NCBI RefSeq assembly: GCF_001908235.1
Contig: NZ_LGHK01000026.1
Location: 19,168 to 83,167, forward strand
DNA: 64,000 nucleotides
Source of the DNA: Bradyrhizobium sp. NAS96.2
GTDB taxonomy: Bacteria > Pseudomonadota > Alphaproteobacteria > Rhizobiales > Xanthobacteraceae
Direction: 5' to 3'
Positions 27,903 to 38,993 of the stretch are shown in pieces. Each line of letters begins with the position of its first letter. Position 1 is the first letter of the stretch. The translations under genes were made by a program, and so were the position numbers. Below the pieces are notes generated by a model. That model ran no database searches and was not told where the DNA came from. It saw only the letters and a list, made by a program, of their open reading frames with translations.

Positions 27903-28925
27903 ATGACGAACCGCGCATTCATCACGGGCATATCCGGGCTGACCCTCAACGACGCTGAACGCGAATTCATTCGCGCCGAGCGGCCGTGGGGCTTCATCCT
28001 GTTCAAGCGCAACATCGAGAGTCCGGTCCAAGTCACCGCTCTTGTTGGGGAACTCAGGTCGGCGGCCGGCATGGCCGACGCTCCGGTCCTGATCGACCAG
28101 GAGGGTGGCCGGGTGCAGCGGCTCGGTCCGCCGCATTGGCCGGTCTATCCGCCGGGCGCGAGCTTCAGCGCGCTTTACGACACCGACCCGAAGCTCGGCC
28201 TTGCGGCCGCGCGGCTCAGCTCGCGGCTGATTGCGGCCGACCTGATCGACCTTGGAATCACGGTGGATTGCCTGCCTTTGGCCGATGTTCCGGTGGGGGG
28301 CGCAGATGCTGTCATTGGCAACCGGGCCTATGGAACCGAACCGGACAAGGTCGCCGCGATCGCCCGTGCGGTCACCGACGGGCTGGAACAGGGCGGTGTG
28401 CTGCCGGTTCTCAAGCATATACCCGGTCATGGCCGGGCCACGGCGGACAGCCACTTCCGGCTTCCGACGGTTGATACCGCCAGGGCCGAGCTGGAACGGA
28501 CCGATTTTGCCGCGTTTCAGCCGCTGGCGGACCTGCCGATGGCGATGACTGCACATGTTGTGTTTAGCGCGCTGGACCCCGTCCATCCGGCGACGACTTC
28601 TGCGACAATCATCGAACAGGTGATTCGCGGCCTGATCGGGTTTCAGGGTTTGTTGATGAGTGATGACGTGTCGATGAATGCGCTGGCCGGATCAATTGCC
28701 GAGCGGACCCGCGCCATCGTCACCGCCGGTTGCGACATGATTCTGCACTGCAACGGCAATATCGACGAGATGCGCGAGGTTGCGCGGGAGACGCCGGAAC
28801 TCACCGGCAAGGCGCTTGAGCGCGCCAAGGCTGCGCTCGCTGCGCGGAAGCAGCCCCAGCCGCTGGACCGGCAGGCGGCGCGGGCCGAACTGGATGCGTT
28901 GTTGGATCGGGTAGGGACGGCATGA
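27903..28925 (+). CDS. nagZ: Beta-N-acetylhexosaminidase
   Basis: A 340-residue GH3 enzyme that removes N-acetylglucosamine from cytoplasmic muropeptides in wall recycling. The GH3 NagZ hallmarks are present: IDQEGGRVQRL, LKHIPGHGRATADSH (the catalytic His/Asp loop) and LLMSDDVSMNAL (nucleophile Asp). The stop overlaps the scpA start (ATGA), coupling wall recycling and chromosome condensation genes, an order widely seen in alphaproteobacteria. Confidence 0.95.
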   Translation: MTNRAFITGISGLTLNDAEREFIRAERPWGFILFKRNIESPVQVTALVGELRSAAGMADAPVLIDQEGGRVQRLGPPHWPVYPPGASFSALYDTDPKLGLAAARLSSRLIAADLIDLGITVDCLPLADVPVGGADAVIGNRAYGTEPDKVAAIARAVTDGLEQGGVLPVLKHIPGHGRATADSHFRLPTVDTARAELERTDFAAFQPLADLPMAMTAHVVFSALDPVHPATTSATIIEQVIRGLIGFQGLLMSDDVSMNALAGSIAERTRAIVTAGCDMILHCNGNIDEMREVARETPELTGKALERAKAALAARKQPQPLDRQAARAELDALLDRVGTA

Positions 28926-29743
28926 CCGCTGAAATTCTATCGTTTGATACCGGGCGGCCGGCCGACCTCGCCGAGGGCGAACCGGCGCTGGTGGTCGACG
29001 TCGAGGGCTACGAAGGCCCGCTCGACCTGCTGCTCACGCTGGCGCGGCAGCAGAAGGTCGACCTGTCGAAGATCTCGATCCTTGCGCTCGCCGACCAATA
29101 TCTTTCGTTCATCGAGGCGGCACGCAAGATCCGTCTCGAACTCGCCGCCGACTATCTGGTGATGGCAGCCTGGCTCGCCTTCCTGAAATCGCGGCTCCTG
29201 CTGCCCGAACCGCCGAGCGCGGAGGGGCCGAGCGCCGAGGAAATGGCGACCGCGCTTGCCAACCGGCTGCGCCGTCTGGAGGCGATCCGCGAGGCGGCGA
29301 ACCGGCTCATGAACCGGCCGCAGTTCCAGCGCGATATCTTTCCGCGCGGCAATCCGGAATCGATTGCCGAGATCAAGCACCCGAAATTCACCGCGACGCT
29401 GTACGACCTGCTGTCGGCCTATGCCACGCAGCGCCAGTCGCGCGTGCTGACCACGGTTCATCTGCAGAAGCGCACCGTCTGGTCGCTCGCCGAAGCGCGC
29501 GCCTCGCTGGAGCGGCTGGTCGGCATCGCCGAGGACTGGAGCTGCCTCGACGAATACCTGATGAACTACGTCGCCGATCCCACCCAGAAGGCGACGGTGT
29601 TCGCATCCAGCTTCGCCGCGGCCCTCGAGCTGGTTCGCGAAGGCGAGATGGAAATCAACCAGAAGCAGGCGTTCGCGCCGATCTATTTCCGGAAGCGTCA
29701 GGCACAGGCCGCAATGGCCGCGCCGGACCTGTCGGTTGAGTAA
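28922..29743 (+). CDS. scpA: Segregation and condensation protein A
   Basis: A 273-residue kleisin of the SMC-ScpAB condensin. The N-terminal VEGYEGPLDLLLTLARQQKV binds the SMC neck, the central helix region includes YLVMAAWLAFLKSRLLLPE, and the C-terminal winged-helix domain (about 190-273, ALELVREGEMEINQKQAFAPI) binds the SMC head. Overlaps nagZ by 4 bases and precedes scpB by 22 bases. Confidence 0.95.
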   Translation: MTAEILSFDTGRPADLAEGEPALVVDVEGYEGPLDLLLTLARQQKVDLSKISILALADQYLSFIEAARKIRLELAADYLVMAAWLAFLKSRLLLPEPPSAEGPSAEEMATALANRLRRLEAIREAANRLMNRPQFQRDIFPRGNPESIAEIKHPKFTATLYDLLSAYATQRQSRVLTTVHLQKRTVWSLAEARASLERLVGIAEDWSCLDEYLMNYVADPTQKATVFASSFAAALELVREGEMEINQKQAFAPIYFRKRQAQAAMAAPDLSVE

Positions 29744-29765
29744 GTGGAAGAAGGAGAGCAAGCCC

Positions 29766-30671
29766 ATGGCAAGCTTGGCGGAAGTGCGCAGAGACGAGCC
29801 CGAGGAGGAGGTTTCTCCTATGGATCATCCGGTAGCGCGTCCTGAGGAATTGCGGCTCCTGGAAGCCCTGTTGTTTGCATCGGCCGAGCCGATTGATCAG
29901 GCGACGCTGGCCAAGCGGATGCCCGACGGCGTCGACATCAAGCAGGCGCTCGCGCAGTTGCAGGCGGAATATGCGCCGCGTGGCGTCAATCTGGTTAAGG
30001 TCGCCAACAAGTGGACGTTCCGCACCGCCGGCGATCTGTCGTGGCTGATGACGCGCGAGAGCACCGAGACGCGGAAGCTGTCGCGTGCAGCGATCGAGGT
30101 GCTGGCCATCGTCGCCTATCACCAGCCGGTGACCCGCGCCGAGATCGAAGAGATTCGCGGCGTGGTGACGTCGAAGGGAACGATCGACGTGCTGCTGGAG
30201 ACCGGCTGGATCCGCCCGCGCGGCCGCCGCAAGACGCCGGGCCGCCCGTTGACCTTCGGTACCACCGACGGCTTCCTGTCGCAGTTCAGCCTGGAAGCGC
30301 TCGGCGACCTGCCGGGGCTCGAGGAGCTGAAGGGCACGGGTCTGCTCGACTCGCGGCTGCCGACCGGCTTCTCCGTTCCGTCGCCATCCGACGATGCGAC
30401 GCTGCGCGAGGACGAGGAGCCGCTCGAGCCCGGCGATACGCTGGAACTGCTGCTCGCGCCGGCCGTCGAGCCGGAGGCCGAGGAACCGAAGGCTGAGGTC
30501 GAGACCGAAACCGAGGCCGCTGCCGAGGTTGAAGCCATCGCCGTGGTCGAAGCCGAGGTGATCATTGACGTGGAGGCAGGCGAACCTGACGCGGCCGAGC
30601 CCGACGCCGACGAGCCGGACGAACGGGCCGACGACGCGGGCGATCACGACGACGCCGAGAAGGGCGAATAG
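29766..30671 (+). CDS. scpB: Segregation and condensation protein B
   Basis: A 301-residue partner of ScpA. Two winged-helix domains occupy about residues 20-200 (RLLEALLFASAEPIDQATLA; AIEVLAIVAYHQPVTRAEIE; FGTTDGFLSQFSL). The last 90 residues are an acidic Glu/Ala-rich tail of low complexity, longer than in most ScpB proteins. ATG 29766 is chosen because AAGGAG lies 9 bases before it; an in-frame TTG at 29736 lacks such a site. Confidence 0.94.
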   Translation: MASLAEVRRDEPEEEVSPMDHPVARPEELRLLEALLFASAEPIDQATLAKRMPDGVDIKQALAQLQAEYAPRGVNLVKVANKWTFRTAGDLSWLMTRESTETRKLSRAAIEVLAIVAYHQPVTRAEIEEIRGVVTSKGTIDVLLETGWIRPRGRRKTPGRPLTFGTTDGFLSQFSLEALGDLPGLEELKGTGLLDSRLPTGFSVPSPSDDATLREDEEPLEPGDTLELLLAPAVEPEAEEPKAEVETETEAAAEVEAIAVVEAEVIIDVEAGEPDAAEPDADEPDERADDAGDHDDAEKGE

Positions 30672-30818
30672 GGCGGAATATTCCCGGTTAAGCCTAGCAA
30701 TATTACGTAGCCGCGACAGCGATTTGCCGCGGCAGAGGTCCTTGTTTTTGACACCCCGCGGGCCTAACTTCCGGCCATGTTCAGGCCGGTCCGCCGGCCA
30801 TTTCTGGAGGGTTGCAGG

Positions 30819-31052
30819 ATGGGTTCGCTTAGCATTTGGCACTGGATCGTCGTGATCGCAGTGGTCCTCCTGCTGTTCGGTCGCGGCAAGATTTCGGACC
30901 TGATGGGTGACGTCGCCCAGGGCATCAAGGCCTTCAAGAAGGGCATGCAGGACGACGACAAGGTCGCGGACAAGACCGAGCCCACCAAGTCGATCGATCA
31001 CAATTCGACGCCGTCGGCCGCGCGCCAGGACGTCGGCAGCAAGGCCGTCTAA
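30819..31052 (+). CDS. tatA: Twin-arginine translocase subunit TatA
   Basis: A 77-residue protein with one N-terminal membrane helix ([17 protein letters not shown]), the FG hinge, an amphipathic helix ([20 protein letters not shown]) and a short polar tail. TatA oligomers form the pore for folded proteins. ATG 30819 follows GGAGGGTTGCAGG. The other subunit genes follow after a 160-base gap. Confidence 0.95.
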   Translation: MGSLSIWHWIVVIAVVLLLFGRGKISDLMGDVAQGIKAFKKGMQDDDKVADKTEPTKSIDHNSTPSAARQDVGSKAV

Positions 31053-31212
31053 CGCGCTTGTACTGACGTATATTTCGACGTTTTTCTTCGCGCGAAACGG
31101 TGACGCCGTCGCACAGACGCGCTATGGACGCCGATTGAGAAAAGGCGCCGGCAGCCCCACATCCTGTTGGGAGCGATGGGGCCGATGGCGGCGCGCTTAG
31201 GCGGAACAATTC

Positions 31213-31713
31213 ATGTTCGATATCGGGTGGAGTGAACTGGTCGTCATCGCGGTCGTCGCGCTGATCGCCATCGGCCCGAAAGAACTTCCGGGCGTGCTGC
31301 GCATGGTCGGGCAATGGATGGGCAAGGCCCGCAAGATGGCCGCCGAATTCCAGGGCCAGTTCCAGGAAGCCATGCGCGAGGCCGAGATGGCCGACCTCAA
31401 GAAGAGTTTTGACGAGGTCAGGGAAGCTGCGACCGGCATCACCAGCGGCAACATCATGACCTCGCTGCAGAAGGACGTCACCGACGCCCTGCAGATCGAC
31501 AAGCCGGTCGATGCGCAGGTAGCGTCCGCAATAGATGCGCCGGTCACGCCAACGACACCTGCCGAGCCGACGCCGGAAACCTTCGTCGAGGCCGAAGCGC
31601 ACGCTGCCGCCGGCGAGCCGCTTGCGATCACCAATGAGGTGAAGCCCGAGCCGGCGCCGCAGGACGTCACGCCGGCACAGCCCGACGTGCTCAAGGACGC
31701 GAGGGCGTCATGA
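31213..31713 (+). CDS. tatB: Twin-arginine translocase subunit TatB
   Basis: A 166-residue protein: one membrane helix with the conserved start [26 protein letters not shown], then a long amphipathic helix and a polar Pro/Ala/Glu tail. TatB with TatC forms the signal-peptide receptor. The stop overlaps the tatC start (ATGA). Confidence 0.95.
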   Translation: MFDIGWSELVVIAVVALIAIGPKELPGVLRMVGQWMGKARKMAAEFQGQFQEAMREAEMADLKKSFDEVREAATGITSGNIMTSLQKDVTDALQIDKPVDAQVASAIDAPVTPTTPAEPTPETFVEAEAHAAAGEPLAITNEVKPEPAPQDVTPAQPDVLKDARAS

Positions 31714-32516
31714 GCGCCGAAGACATCGAGGCCAGCAAGGCCCCCTTGATGGATCACCTGATCGAGCTGCGCTCGCGGCTGATCAAGGCGCTGCTCGGCT
31801 TCGCCGTGGCCTTCATCATCTGCTTCTTCTTCGCCAAGCAGATTTTCAATGTCCTGGTCTGGCCGTTCATCTGGGTGGCGGGACCGGAGAATTCGAAATT
31901 CATCTACACGGCGCTGCTGGAGTATTTTCTCACCCAGCTCAAGCTCGCAATGTTCGGGGCCGCCTTCATCTCGTTCCCGATCGTCGCCGGACAGGTCTAC
32001 ATGTTCGTGGCGCCTGGGCTCTACAAGCACGAGCGCAATGCCTTCCTTCCGTATCTGATCGCCACGCCGATCTTCTTCGTGATGGGCGCGATGCTGGTCT
32101 ACTTCGTGGTTTTCCCGATGTTGACCCGTTTCTCGCTCGGCATGCAACAGACCGCCGGCGCGGAGACCGCGCAGATCCAGCTGCTGCCCAAGGTCGGCGA
32201 ATATCTTTCGCTGATGATGTCGCTGATCTTCGCGTTCGGCATCGCCTTCCAGCTGCCGGTGATCCTGACCTTGCTCGGCCGCATCGGCATCGTCACCTCG
32301 AAGATGCTGAAGGAGAAGCGGCGCTACTTCATCGTGATCGCCTTCATCATCGCCGCGGTGCTGACGCCGCCCGACGTGCTGAGCCAGGCCTCGCTGGCGA
32401 TCCCGCTGCTCGCGCTCTATGAGGGCGCCATCATCGCGGTGCGCATGGTGGAGAAGAAGGCGGCCACCGCGAACGCCTCGTCCGGGGCGCCGTCGGCGAC
32501 CAATCCGGCCGAGTAG
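31710..32516 (+). CDS. tatC: Twin-arginine translocase subunit TatC
   Basis: A 268-residue protein with six membrane segments. The N-terminal [17 protein letters not shown] is the signature that binds the twin-arginine motif. In the FGIAFQLPV stretch a Gln stands where E. coli TatC has a functional Glu. The C-terminal tail is short and Ala-rich. Last gene of the tat operon; a palindromic repeat follows at 32539. One likely client in this window is the FAH-family protein at 56235. Confidence 0.96.
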   Translation: MSAEDIEASKAPLMDHLIELRSRLIKALLGFAVAFIICFFFAKQIFNVLVWPFIWVAGPENSKFIYTALLEYFLTQLKLAMFGAAFISFPIVAGQVYMFVAPGLYKHERNAFLPYLIATPIFFVMGAMLVYFVVFPMLTRFSLGMQQTAGAETAQIQLLPKVGEYLSLMMSLIFAFGIAFQLPVILTLLGRIGIVTSKMLKEKRRYFIVIAFIIAAVLTPPDVLSQASLAIPLLALYEGAIIAVRMVEKKAATANASSGAPSATNPAE

Positions 32517-32538
32517 GGTGATTTGGTCACATACCCCG

Positions 32539-32642
32539 CCGTCACACCCCTCGAAAGCGGGGTATCCAGTACGCTGCGGCCCCTCCGTCACACGCTGACG
32601 TCTCTGGAATACTGGATCACCCGCTTTCGCTGACGATGACGG
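32539..32642. repeat. Inverted intergenic repeat (ATCCAGTACGC family), copy 2
   Basis: Shares ATCCAGTACGCTGCGGC and TCTGGAATACTGGATCACCC with the copy at 13940-14045. The inner arms ATCCAGTA/TACTGGAT pair, and the outer ends are GTCA/TGAC. Lies between tatC and serS and could also shape the 3' end of the tat transcript. Confidence 0.75.
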
Positions 32643-32681
32643 CCGTGGTAGTGGAAACATGCAACGCAAGCGTTGACGTAA

Positions 32682-34046
<1,365 letters not shown>

Positions 34047-34062
34047 GGCGAGGGCCAGTGCG

Positions 34063-35064
34063 ATGCCGCTCCACCGTGACATCCACTGGCTTGGCCGACA
34101 ATGGGCGGTCACCGGCCACGGTCTGCAACTGATCAACCAGAAGCAGATGGGCTATTACGACATCGAGGCCGCGCGCTTGTGGGAAGCCCGTGTGAGCGAG
34201 GTGCAGTCGAAGGCGTGGATCGACCGGCCCGACTTCGACAAGGCGCTGGAGATCGCGCGCGGCAAGTTCGCCCAATTGGCGCCGGACGATCTGCCGCCGC
34301 CCGCTGCGGTTGCGGCACCGCCACCTCCGGTTCGGGCGACGCCACCGGCCGCGCCGCGCGCGCCGCTTGACGCAGCATCGGTGCCCTCGATCGAGGAACT
34401 GCTGGCAAGGCTGAAATCGAAATCGGTAACGCCGCCGCCGGCCGCGGAGGCGCCCGCACCGCGGCCGCCCGGCCCCGAATTGCCCAAGCTTGAGACGCCG
34501 AAGCTTGAGCCGCGCAAGGTCGAACCTATCAGGTCGGAGCTCCCCAAATCGGAGCAAAAGCCCGAGCTTCGTGAAACAGCGCCGGTTGCTCCTACGGAGC
34601 CGAGGCCAGAATCCCGGAAGTTCGAACCCCCGAAGGCAGAGCCTGCCAAGCCTGCATCGCTCAAGCCCGAGCTTCCGACGCCGCCGGAGCCCGAGCCTCG
34701 CCAATCCGCACCGGTCACGTCCGAGCCCCCCAGGCCTGAGGCGCGCAGGGTCGAATCTTCCAAAGCTGAACCAGCCAAACCTGAGCTTGCACAACCGGAG
34801 GCTCCCAAGCCTGACTCTCGGAAGCCTGAACCCGTCAGATCCGAAGCGCTCAAGTCCCAATCTCTCGAGGCTGACAAGCGCCAGGCGGCGCCGGCAAAAC
34901 GGCTCGAAGTGCCGCCGCTGGTGCCCGTCGTCAAAGTTGTGCGGAGGCCGGCCTGGCCGGTATTCGTCCGCAAGATCGCCGGCAGCGGCAAATTCCTGCA
35001 GCCGTGGCGCGTGACGTCAGCGCGTTGGCGCGGGCCGTCGTCGGGTTTGCCTCCGCGGCCCTAG
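34063..35064 (+). CDS. Proline-rich hypothetical protein
   Basis: A 333-residue protein I do not recognise. The N-terminal 75 residues look folded and helical (IHWLGRQWAVTGHGLQLINQ, then MGYYDIEAARLWEARVSEVQ). Residues about 80-295 are low-complexity, built of irregular units close to PKxEP/PxLE/PRxE with Pro, Glu and Lys. The C-terminal 40 residues are basic (KVVRRPAWPVFVRKI). No signal peptide or membrane helix is seen. ATG 34063 is set by the start of the helical part. It sits between serS and surE, probably in one transcript. Function unknown. Confidence 0.7.
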   Translation: MPLHRDIHWLGRQWAVTGHGLQLINQKQMGYYDIEAARLWEARVSEVQSKAWIDRPDFDKALEIARGKFAQLAPDDLPPPAAVAAPPPPVRATPPAAPRAPLDAASVPSIEELLARLKSKSVTPPPAAEAPAPRPPGPELPKLETPKLEPRKVEPIRSELPKSEQKPELRETAPVAPTEPRPESRKFEPPKAEPAKPASLKPELPTPPEPEPRQSAPVTSEPPRPEARRVESSKAEPAKPELAQPEAPKPDSRKPEPVRSEALKSQSLEADKRQAAPAKRLEVPPLVPVVKVVRRPAWPVFVRKIAGSGKFLQPWRVTSARWRGPSSGLPPRP

Positions 35065-35143
35065 CCGGTTAAGACGGCAATCAAGTCAAGAACGCGCAAC
35101 TCAAGAGACCCGCGTCGAATCGGAACCAAAGGCACTTTGACGG

Positions 35144-35911
35144 ATGCGAATTCTCTGCACCAATGATGACGGCATCAACGCTCCGGGCCTCAAGGTCATC
35201 GAGGAGATCGCACGCGCATTGTCCGACGACGTCTGGATCGTCGCCCCCGAACTCGACCAGTCCGGTGTCTCGCATTCGCTGTCGCTCAACGATCCGCTGC
35301 GCCTGCGCGAGGTCAGCCCGCGTCACTTCGCGGTGCGCGGCACGCCGACCGATTGCGTCATCATGGGCGCACGCCACATCCTCGGTGACAAGTTGCCCGA
35401 TCTCGTGCTCAGCGGCGTCAACAAGGGCCGCAACGTCGCCGAGGACGTGGTCTATTCCGGCACCATCGCCGGCGCGCTGGAAGGCACCATCCTGGGCTTT
35501 CCGTCATTTGCGTTGTCGCAGGAATTCTCGATCGAGACGCGCAACGCGCCGCTCTGGGACACCGCGCTGAAATTCGGGCCCGACATCATCCGCAAGGTGA
35601 TCGGCGCAGGCGTGCCGAGGAACACGGTGATCAACGTCAACTTCCCGTCCTGCATGCCCGATGACGTCAAGGGCATCCGCATCACGCGGCAGGGCAAGCG
35701 CAATCAGGGTTTCCTGAAGATCGATCGCCGTCACGATGGACGCGGCAATCCGTATTTCTGGATCGGCTTCGAGCGCGCCGCGATGATGGATACGCCGGCC
35801 GAGGGCACCGATCTCGCTGCGCTTGCCGCGCGCTACGTCTCGGTGACGCCGCTGCGGCTCGATCGCACCGATGAAGTGTTTTCGGAGACGCTCGTTGATA
35901 CCCTGAAGTAA
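35144..35911 (+). CDS. surE: 5'-nucleotidase SurE
   Basis: A 255-residue phosphatase acting on nucleoside monophosphates and other phospho-substrates. The metal-binding NDDG motif is at residues 7-10 ([15 protein letters not shown]), with [19 protein letters not shown] holding the conserved Asn/Ser. surE next to pcm and an nlpD-like gene is the classic stationary-phase cluster; here a response regulator on the other strand and a 370-base gap interrupt surE and pcm. Confidence 0.96.
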   Translation: MRILCTNDDGINAPGLKVIEEIARALSDDVWIVAPELDQSGVSHSLSLNDPLRLREVSPRHFAVRGTPTDCVIMGARHILGDKLPDLVLSGVNKGRNVAEDVVYSGTIAGALEGTILGFPSFALSQEFSIETRNAPLWDTALKFGPDIIRKVIGAGVPRNTVINVNFPSCMPDDVKGIRITRQGKRNQGFLKIDRRHDGRGNPYFWIGFERAAMMDTPAEGTDLAALAARYVSVTPLRLDRTDEVFSETLVDTLK

Positions 35912-35915
35912 ATTT

Positions 35916-35999
35916 GTAGCCCGGATGAAGCGAAGCGAAATCCGGGGTCATTCCCAGCGCGGATGGCACCCGGATTGCGCTGCGCTTCATCCGGGCTAC
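35916..35999. repeat. Perfect 17-bp inverted repeat after surE
   Basis: GTAGCCCGGATGAAGCG (35916-35932) and CGCTTCATCCGGGCTAC (35983-35999) are perfect arms around a 50-base centre that contains ATCCGGGGTCATTCCC. This is a known style of rhizobial intergenic palindrome. It sits between the convergent surE and response-regulator genes. Confidence 0.75.
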
Positions 36000-36014
36000 G
36001 CATTCAGCGAACAA

Positions 36015-36392
36015 TCAGACCGGCGCGCTCCGCATCGCGCTGGAGATCACCTGGGCGAGGGTTTCCAGCTGAAAGGGCTTTTGCAGGGCCGGACGGTCGC
36101 GATACTCCGGCGGCAGGCCGGACGAGCCATAGCCGGTCGCGAAGATGAAGGGGCGATTGCGGGCGCTGATCAGCTCGGCGACCGGCGTGATCACCTTGCC
36201 ATTGACGTTGACGTCGAGGATCGCAAGGTCGAATTCGGTCGATTGCGCGAGCTTGACCGCTTCGCCGATTTCGCCGGCCTCGGCCGCGACGCTATGGCCG
36301 AGCTCTTCCAGCATATCGGCGACCATCATCCGGATCATGACCTCGTCCTCCACGAGGAAAACTGAACAGCCCGCCGGCCGTATCGCTGTCAT
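36015..36392 (-). CDS. Single-domain response regulator
   Basis: A 125-residue receiver domain with no output domain. The acidic pocket is in FLVEDEVM (E15, D16), the phospho-acceptor is D60 in LAILDVNVNG, the conserved Thr is in FIFATGYG, and the Lys is in LQKPFQLE. It may act as a phosphate sink or in a phosphorelay, as such short receivers do; no histidine kinase is nearby. It is opposite in direction to surE and pcm. Confidence 0.9.
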   Translation of the reverse strand: MTAIRPAGCSVFLVEDEVMIRMMVADMLEELGHSVAAEAGEIGEAVKLAQSTEFDLAILDVNVNGKVITPVAELISARNRPFIFATGYGSSGLPPEYRDRPALQKPFQLETLAQVISSAMRSAPV

Positions 36393-36765
36393 GATGGAAT
36401 CCTTGCCCGTCCCTGAAATAGGCTCGCAAATAACACTACAAGGCGCAATGCAAACGTTTGGGAATTAGTCGGTTTCCGGCGCGCGCCGCGGCATCGCCGG
36501 ATCGTCCTGACCGACTCGTTGCGCGAGATTCGTCCAGACACCCTGATCGGGTGCAACGGCTCAGCCGCCGCCCGCGCTTCTCGGCGTTTTCAGCGCATCG
36601 CTGACGATTATATGGGAAGCTTGCGGATTGGCGCCAACACGAAATCGGCGTGTTGGTTCCTGGCCGGGAACAAAAGGTGACGGGAAATTTTTCCTTAACG
36701 CGGTATTTCGGATTTCAATGGCATCTAGCAGGAGCAAGACTCCGCGCTGCTGCCCTGAGACGCTG
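36393..36765. other. Divergent promoter region of the response regulator and pcm
   Basis: A 373-base gap without a convincing gene. It includes CCAACACG (36634-36641) and CGTGTTGG (36649-36656), a perfect 8-bp inverted repeat about 110 bases before the pcm start, and ACCC-TGATC-GGGT near 36540. ATG 36718 opens the pcm frame 16 codons earlier and is an alternative start. Confidence 0.4.
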
Positions 36766-37422
36766 ATGAACATGGCCCTGAAGCCCGATCCGACCGAGAA
36801 GATGATGTTTCAGCTCACCCTGCGGCGGCGAGGGGTCAGCGATCAGGCGGTGCTGCGCACCATGGAGGAGGTGCCGCGCGAGATGTTCGTCGATCCGCGC
36901 GATCGCAACGAGGCCTATCGCGACAGCGCGCTTGCGATCGCCTGCGGGCAGACCATCAGCCAGCCCTTCGTCGTGGCCTACATGACCGAGCAGCTGCAGC
37001 TGCAGAAAGACCACCGTGTGCTCGAGATCGGCACCGGATCGGGCTATCAGGCGGCCGTCCTGTCCCGGCTGTGCAAGCAGGTTCTGACCATCGAACGGTA
37101 CCGGACACTGGCCGACAGCGCGCGCAAGCGGCTTGAAAAGCTCGGCTATTACAACATCGAGGTGCTGCTCGGCGACGGCTTCGACGTCCCGGCGGGGGCC
37201 GGCGATTTCGACCGCATCATCGTCACCGCCGCGATGGAGCAGATCCCGGAGAAGCTGCTCGATCGGCTCGAGCCGGGCGGCATCCTGATCGCCCCGGTCG
37301 GGCCGCACCAGGGCACCCAGACCCTGGTCCGCGTGGTGCGGACCGAGAACGGCTTCGACCGCAAGGAACTGGTCGACGTCCGCTTTGTGCCGGCGCTGCC
37401 GGGAATCGCGCGCGAATTGTAG
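36766..37422 (+). CDS. pcm: Protein-L-isoaspartate O-methyltransferase
   Basis: A 218-residue SAM-dependent enzyme that repairs isoaspartyl residues in damaged proteins. Motifs: [33 protein letters not shown] (substrate-binding), [16 protein letters not shown] (SAM-binding) and [20 protein letters not shown] 36766 (MNMALKPD) gives the typical length; 36718 would add 16 residues. An nlpD-like gene follows after 110 bases. Confidence 0.93.
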   Translation: MNMALKPDPTEKMMFQLTLRRRGVSDQAVLRTMEEVPREMFVDPRDRNEAYRDSALAIACGQTISQPFVVAYMTEQLQLQKDHRVLEIGTGSGYQAAVLSRLCKQVLTIERYRTLADSARKRLEKLGYYNIEVLLGDGFDVPAGAGDFDRIIVTAAMEQIPEKLLDRLEPGGILIAPVGPHQGTQTLVRVVRTENGFDRKELVDVRFVPALPGIAREL

Positions 37423-37532
37423 ATTTGGCGATTTGCTGCTTGGCACCAACGCCTTATTCGCAGGGTTAAGCGGTTATTTACTCGCGACGTGTTTACTCAA
37501 AACAGTCTTTTGTTGCGTACGAGTGAGTAACC

Positions 37533-38909
37533 ATGTCTGGGGTTGTTGAGTTGCTTCGCTCGCGTCGCGTGCCGCAGGTTGCGGTGCTGACGCTGATGTC
37601 CATGGCTTTTGCCGGTTGCAGCGCCGACATGTCGTCGCGCTTCTCGCAAAACTCCTACTCGCAAAATCCGTTTGCGTTCGATCCGCAGCCGACCGGCACC
37701 GTGCAGGCGCCGCCGCCGCGCGAGCTGCCGCAATACGCGCGGCCGCGAACTCAACCGCAGTATTCGCAGTATCAGTCGCAGCCATTGCCGCCGCCGGTTG
37801 CGGCGCCGCAGTCCTATCCGGTCGCCAATGCCGGCGTCTCCGGAGGCGGGCGCGGGATGTCGTCCTACACCCCGCCGCCTGTGCGCCCGCAGATCGAAGC
37901 CACCGGCAGCGTGCCGCATTCGGTCGCCGCCGCGCATGCTTCGCATAGCGGCACCACCATCATCGTCGGCACCAGCGACACGTTGGAAGTGCTGGCGCGC
38001 CGCTACAACGTGTCGACCGCCGAGATCCTGCGCGCCAACGGCTACAAGGGGCCGCGCGCGCTGTCGCCCGGCCAGCAGCTGATCATTCCGCATCCGGGAG
38101 CAGTGGCCGCGGCACCTGCAATGGCCGCACCGGCCACGCGGCCCGTTGCCGTGGCGGCCGCGGCCGCCGGCGTCCACTTTGTCAATCGCGGCGACACGCT
38201 GCACAGCATCGCGCGCCAGCATCACATCCCGGTGGCCGAGCTCGCGCGTGCCAACAATCTCGACCAGTCGGCCCGGCTGAGCCTCGGCATGAAGCTCGTG
38301 GTGCCCGGCGCCAAGACGGCGATGGCAGCTCCCGCGCCGGTTGCGCAGCCTGTTACCGCCACACCGGTCGCTGTCGCCCCGGCACCGGCCATGGCGGCTC
38401 CGAAGGTCGTCGCCACGGCGCTGCCGCAGCAGAGCGCGCGGCTGGTTCAGCCGACCGCTACTGTCGAACAACCGGCCGCTGCCGCAGAGACGCCCGTCGT
38501 CACCAAGTCGAGCGAAGCCACCGGCGCATTGCCGACGTTCCGCTGGCCGGTGCGCGGCAAGGTCATCACCGCCTACGGCTCGAAGACCAACGGCAAGGTC
38601 AATGACGGCATCAACGTCGCGGTGCCCGAAGGCACGCCGGTGAAGGCCGCCGAAGACGGCGTCGTCGCCTATTCGGGCAATGAGCTGAAGGGTTACGGCA
38701 ATCTCGTGCTGGTGCGCCATTCCAACGGCTACGTCACGGCCTATGCCCATGCGAGCGAAATCCTGGTGAAGCGCGGGGATACCATCAAGCGCGGCCAGGT
38801 GATCGCCAAGTCGGGCCAGACTGGCGAAGCAGGCTCGCCGCAGCTCCACTTCGAAATTCGCAAGGGATCGTCTCCGGTCGATCCGCTCCAGTTCCTCAAC
38901 GGCGCATAA
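37533..38909 (+). CDS. LysM and degenerate M23 (LytM) lipoprotein, NlpD/DipM-like
   Basis: A 458-residue envelope protein. Lipoprotein-type leader ending in MAFAGC (Cys about residue 29), a Pro/Gln-rich stretch, two LysM peptidoglycan-binding domains (about 145-190, TSDTLEVLARRYNVSTAEIL; about 215-260, RGDTLHSIARQHHIPVAELA) and a C-terminal LytM domain (about 350-455). The metal ligands are changed: the usual HxxxD is NDGIN and the final HxH is QLH. It should therefore be a non-enzymatic activator of cell-wall amidases, like NlpD. A strong terminator follows at 38958. Confidence 0.9.
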   Translation: MSGVVELLRSRRVPQVAVLTLMSMAFAGCSADMSSRFSQNSYSQNPFAFDPQPTGTVQAPPPRELPQYARPRTQPQYSQYQSQPLPPPVAAPQSYPVANAGVSGGGRGMSSYTPPPVRPQIEATGSVPHSVAAAHASHSGTTIIVGTSDTLEVLARRYNVSTAEILRANGYKGPRALSPGQQLIIPHPGAVAAAPAMAAPATRPVAVAAAAAGVHFVNRGDTLHSIARQHHIPVAELARANNLDQSARLSLGMKLVVPGAKTAMAAPAPVAQPVTATPVAVAPAPAMAAPKVVATALPQQSARLVQPTATVEQPAAAAETPVVTKSSEATGALPTFRWPVRGKVITAYGSKTNGKVNDGINVAVPEGTPVKAAEDGVVAYSGNELKGYGNLVLVRHSNGYVTAYAHASEILVKRGDTIKRGQVIAKSGQTGEAGSPQLHFEIRKGSSPVDPLQFLNGA

Positions 38910-38957
38910 GTTGCGCGCCGGGACTTCCAAGGGACTTCCAAGTCTCACAACAAAGAC

Positions 38958-38992
38958 AACGGGGGAGGCGCAAGCCTCCCCCGTTTTGTTTT
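38958..38992 (+). terminator. Rho-independent terminator after the LysM/M23 gene
   Basis: AACGGGGGAGGC-GCAA-GCCTCCCCCGTT followed by TTGTTTT. The stem is 12 bp. It separates this gene from the convergent porin. Confidence 0.85.
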
Positions 38993-38993
38993 G

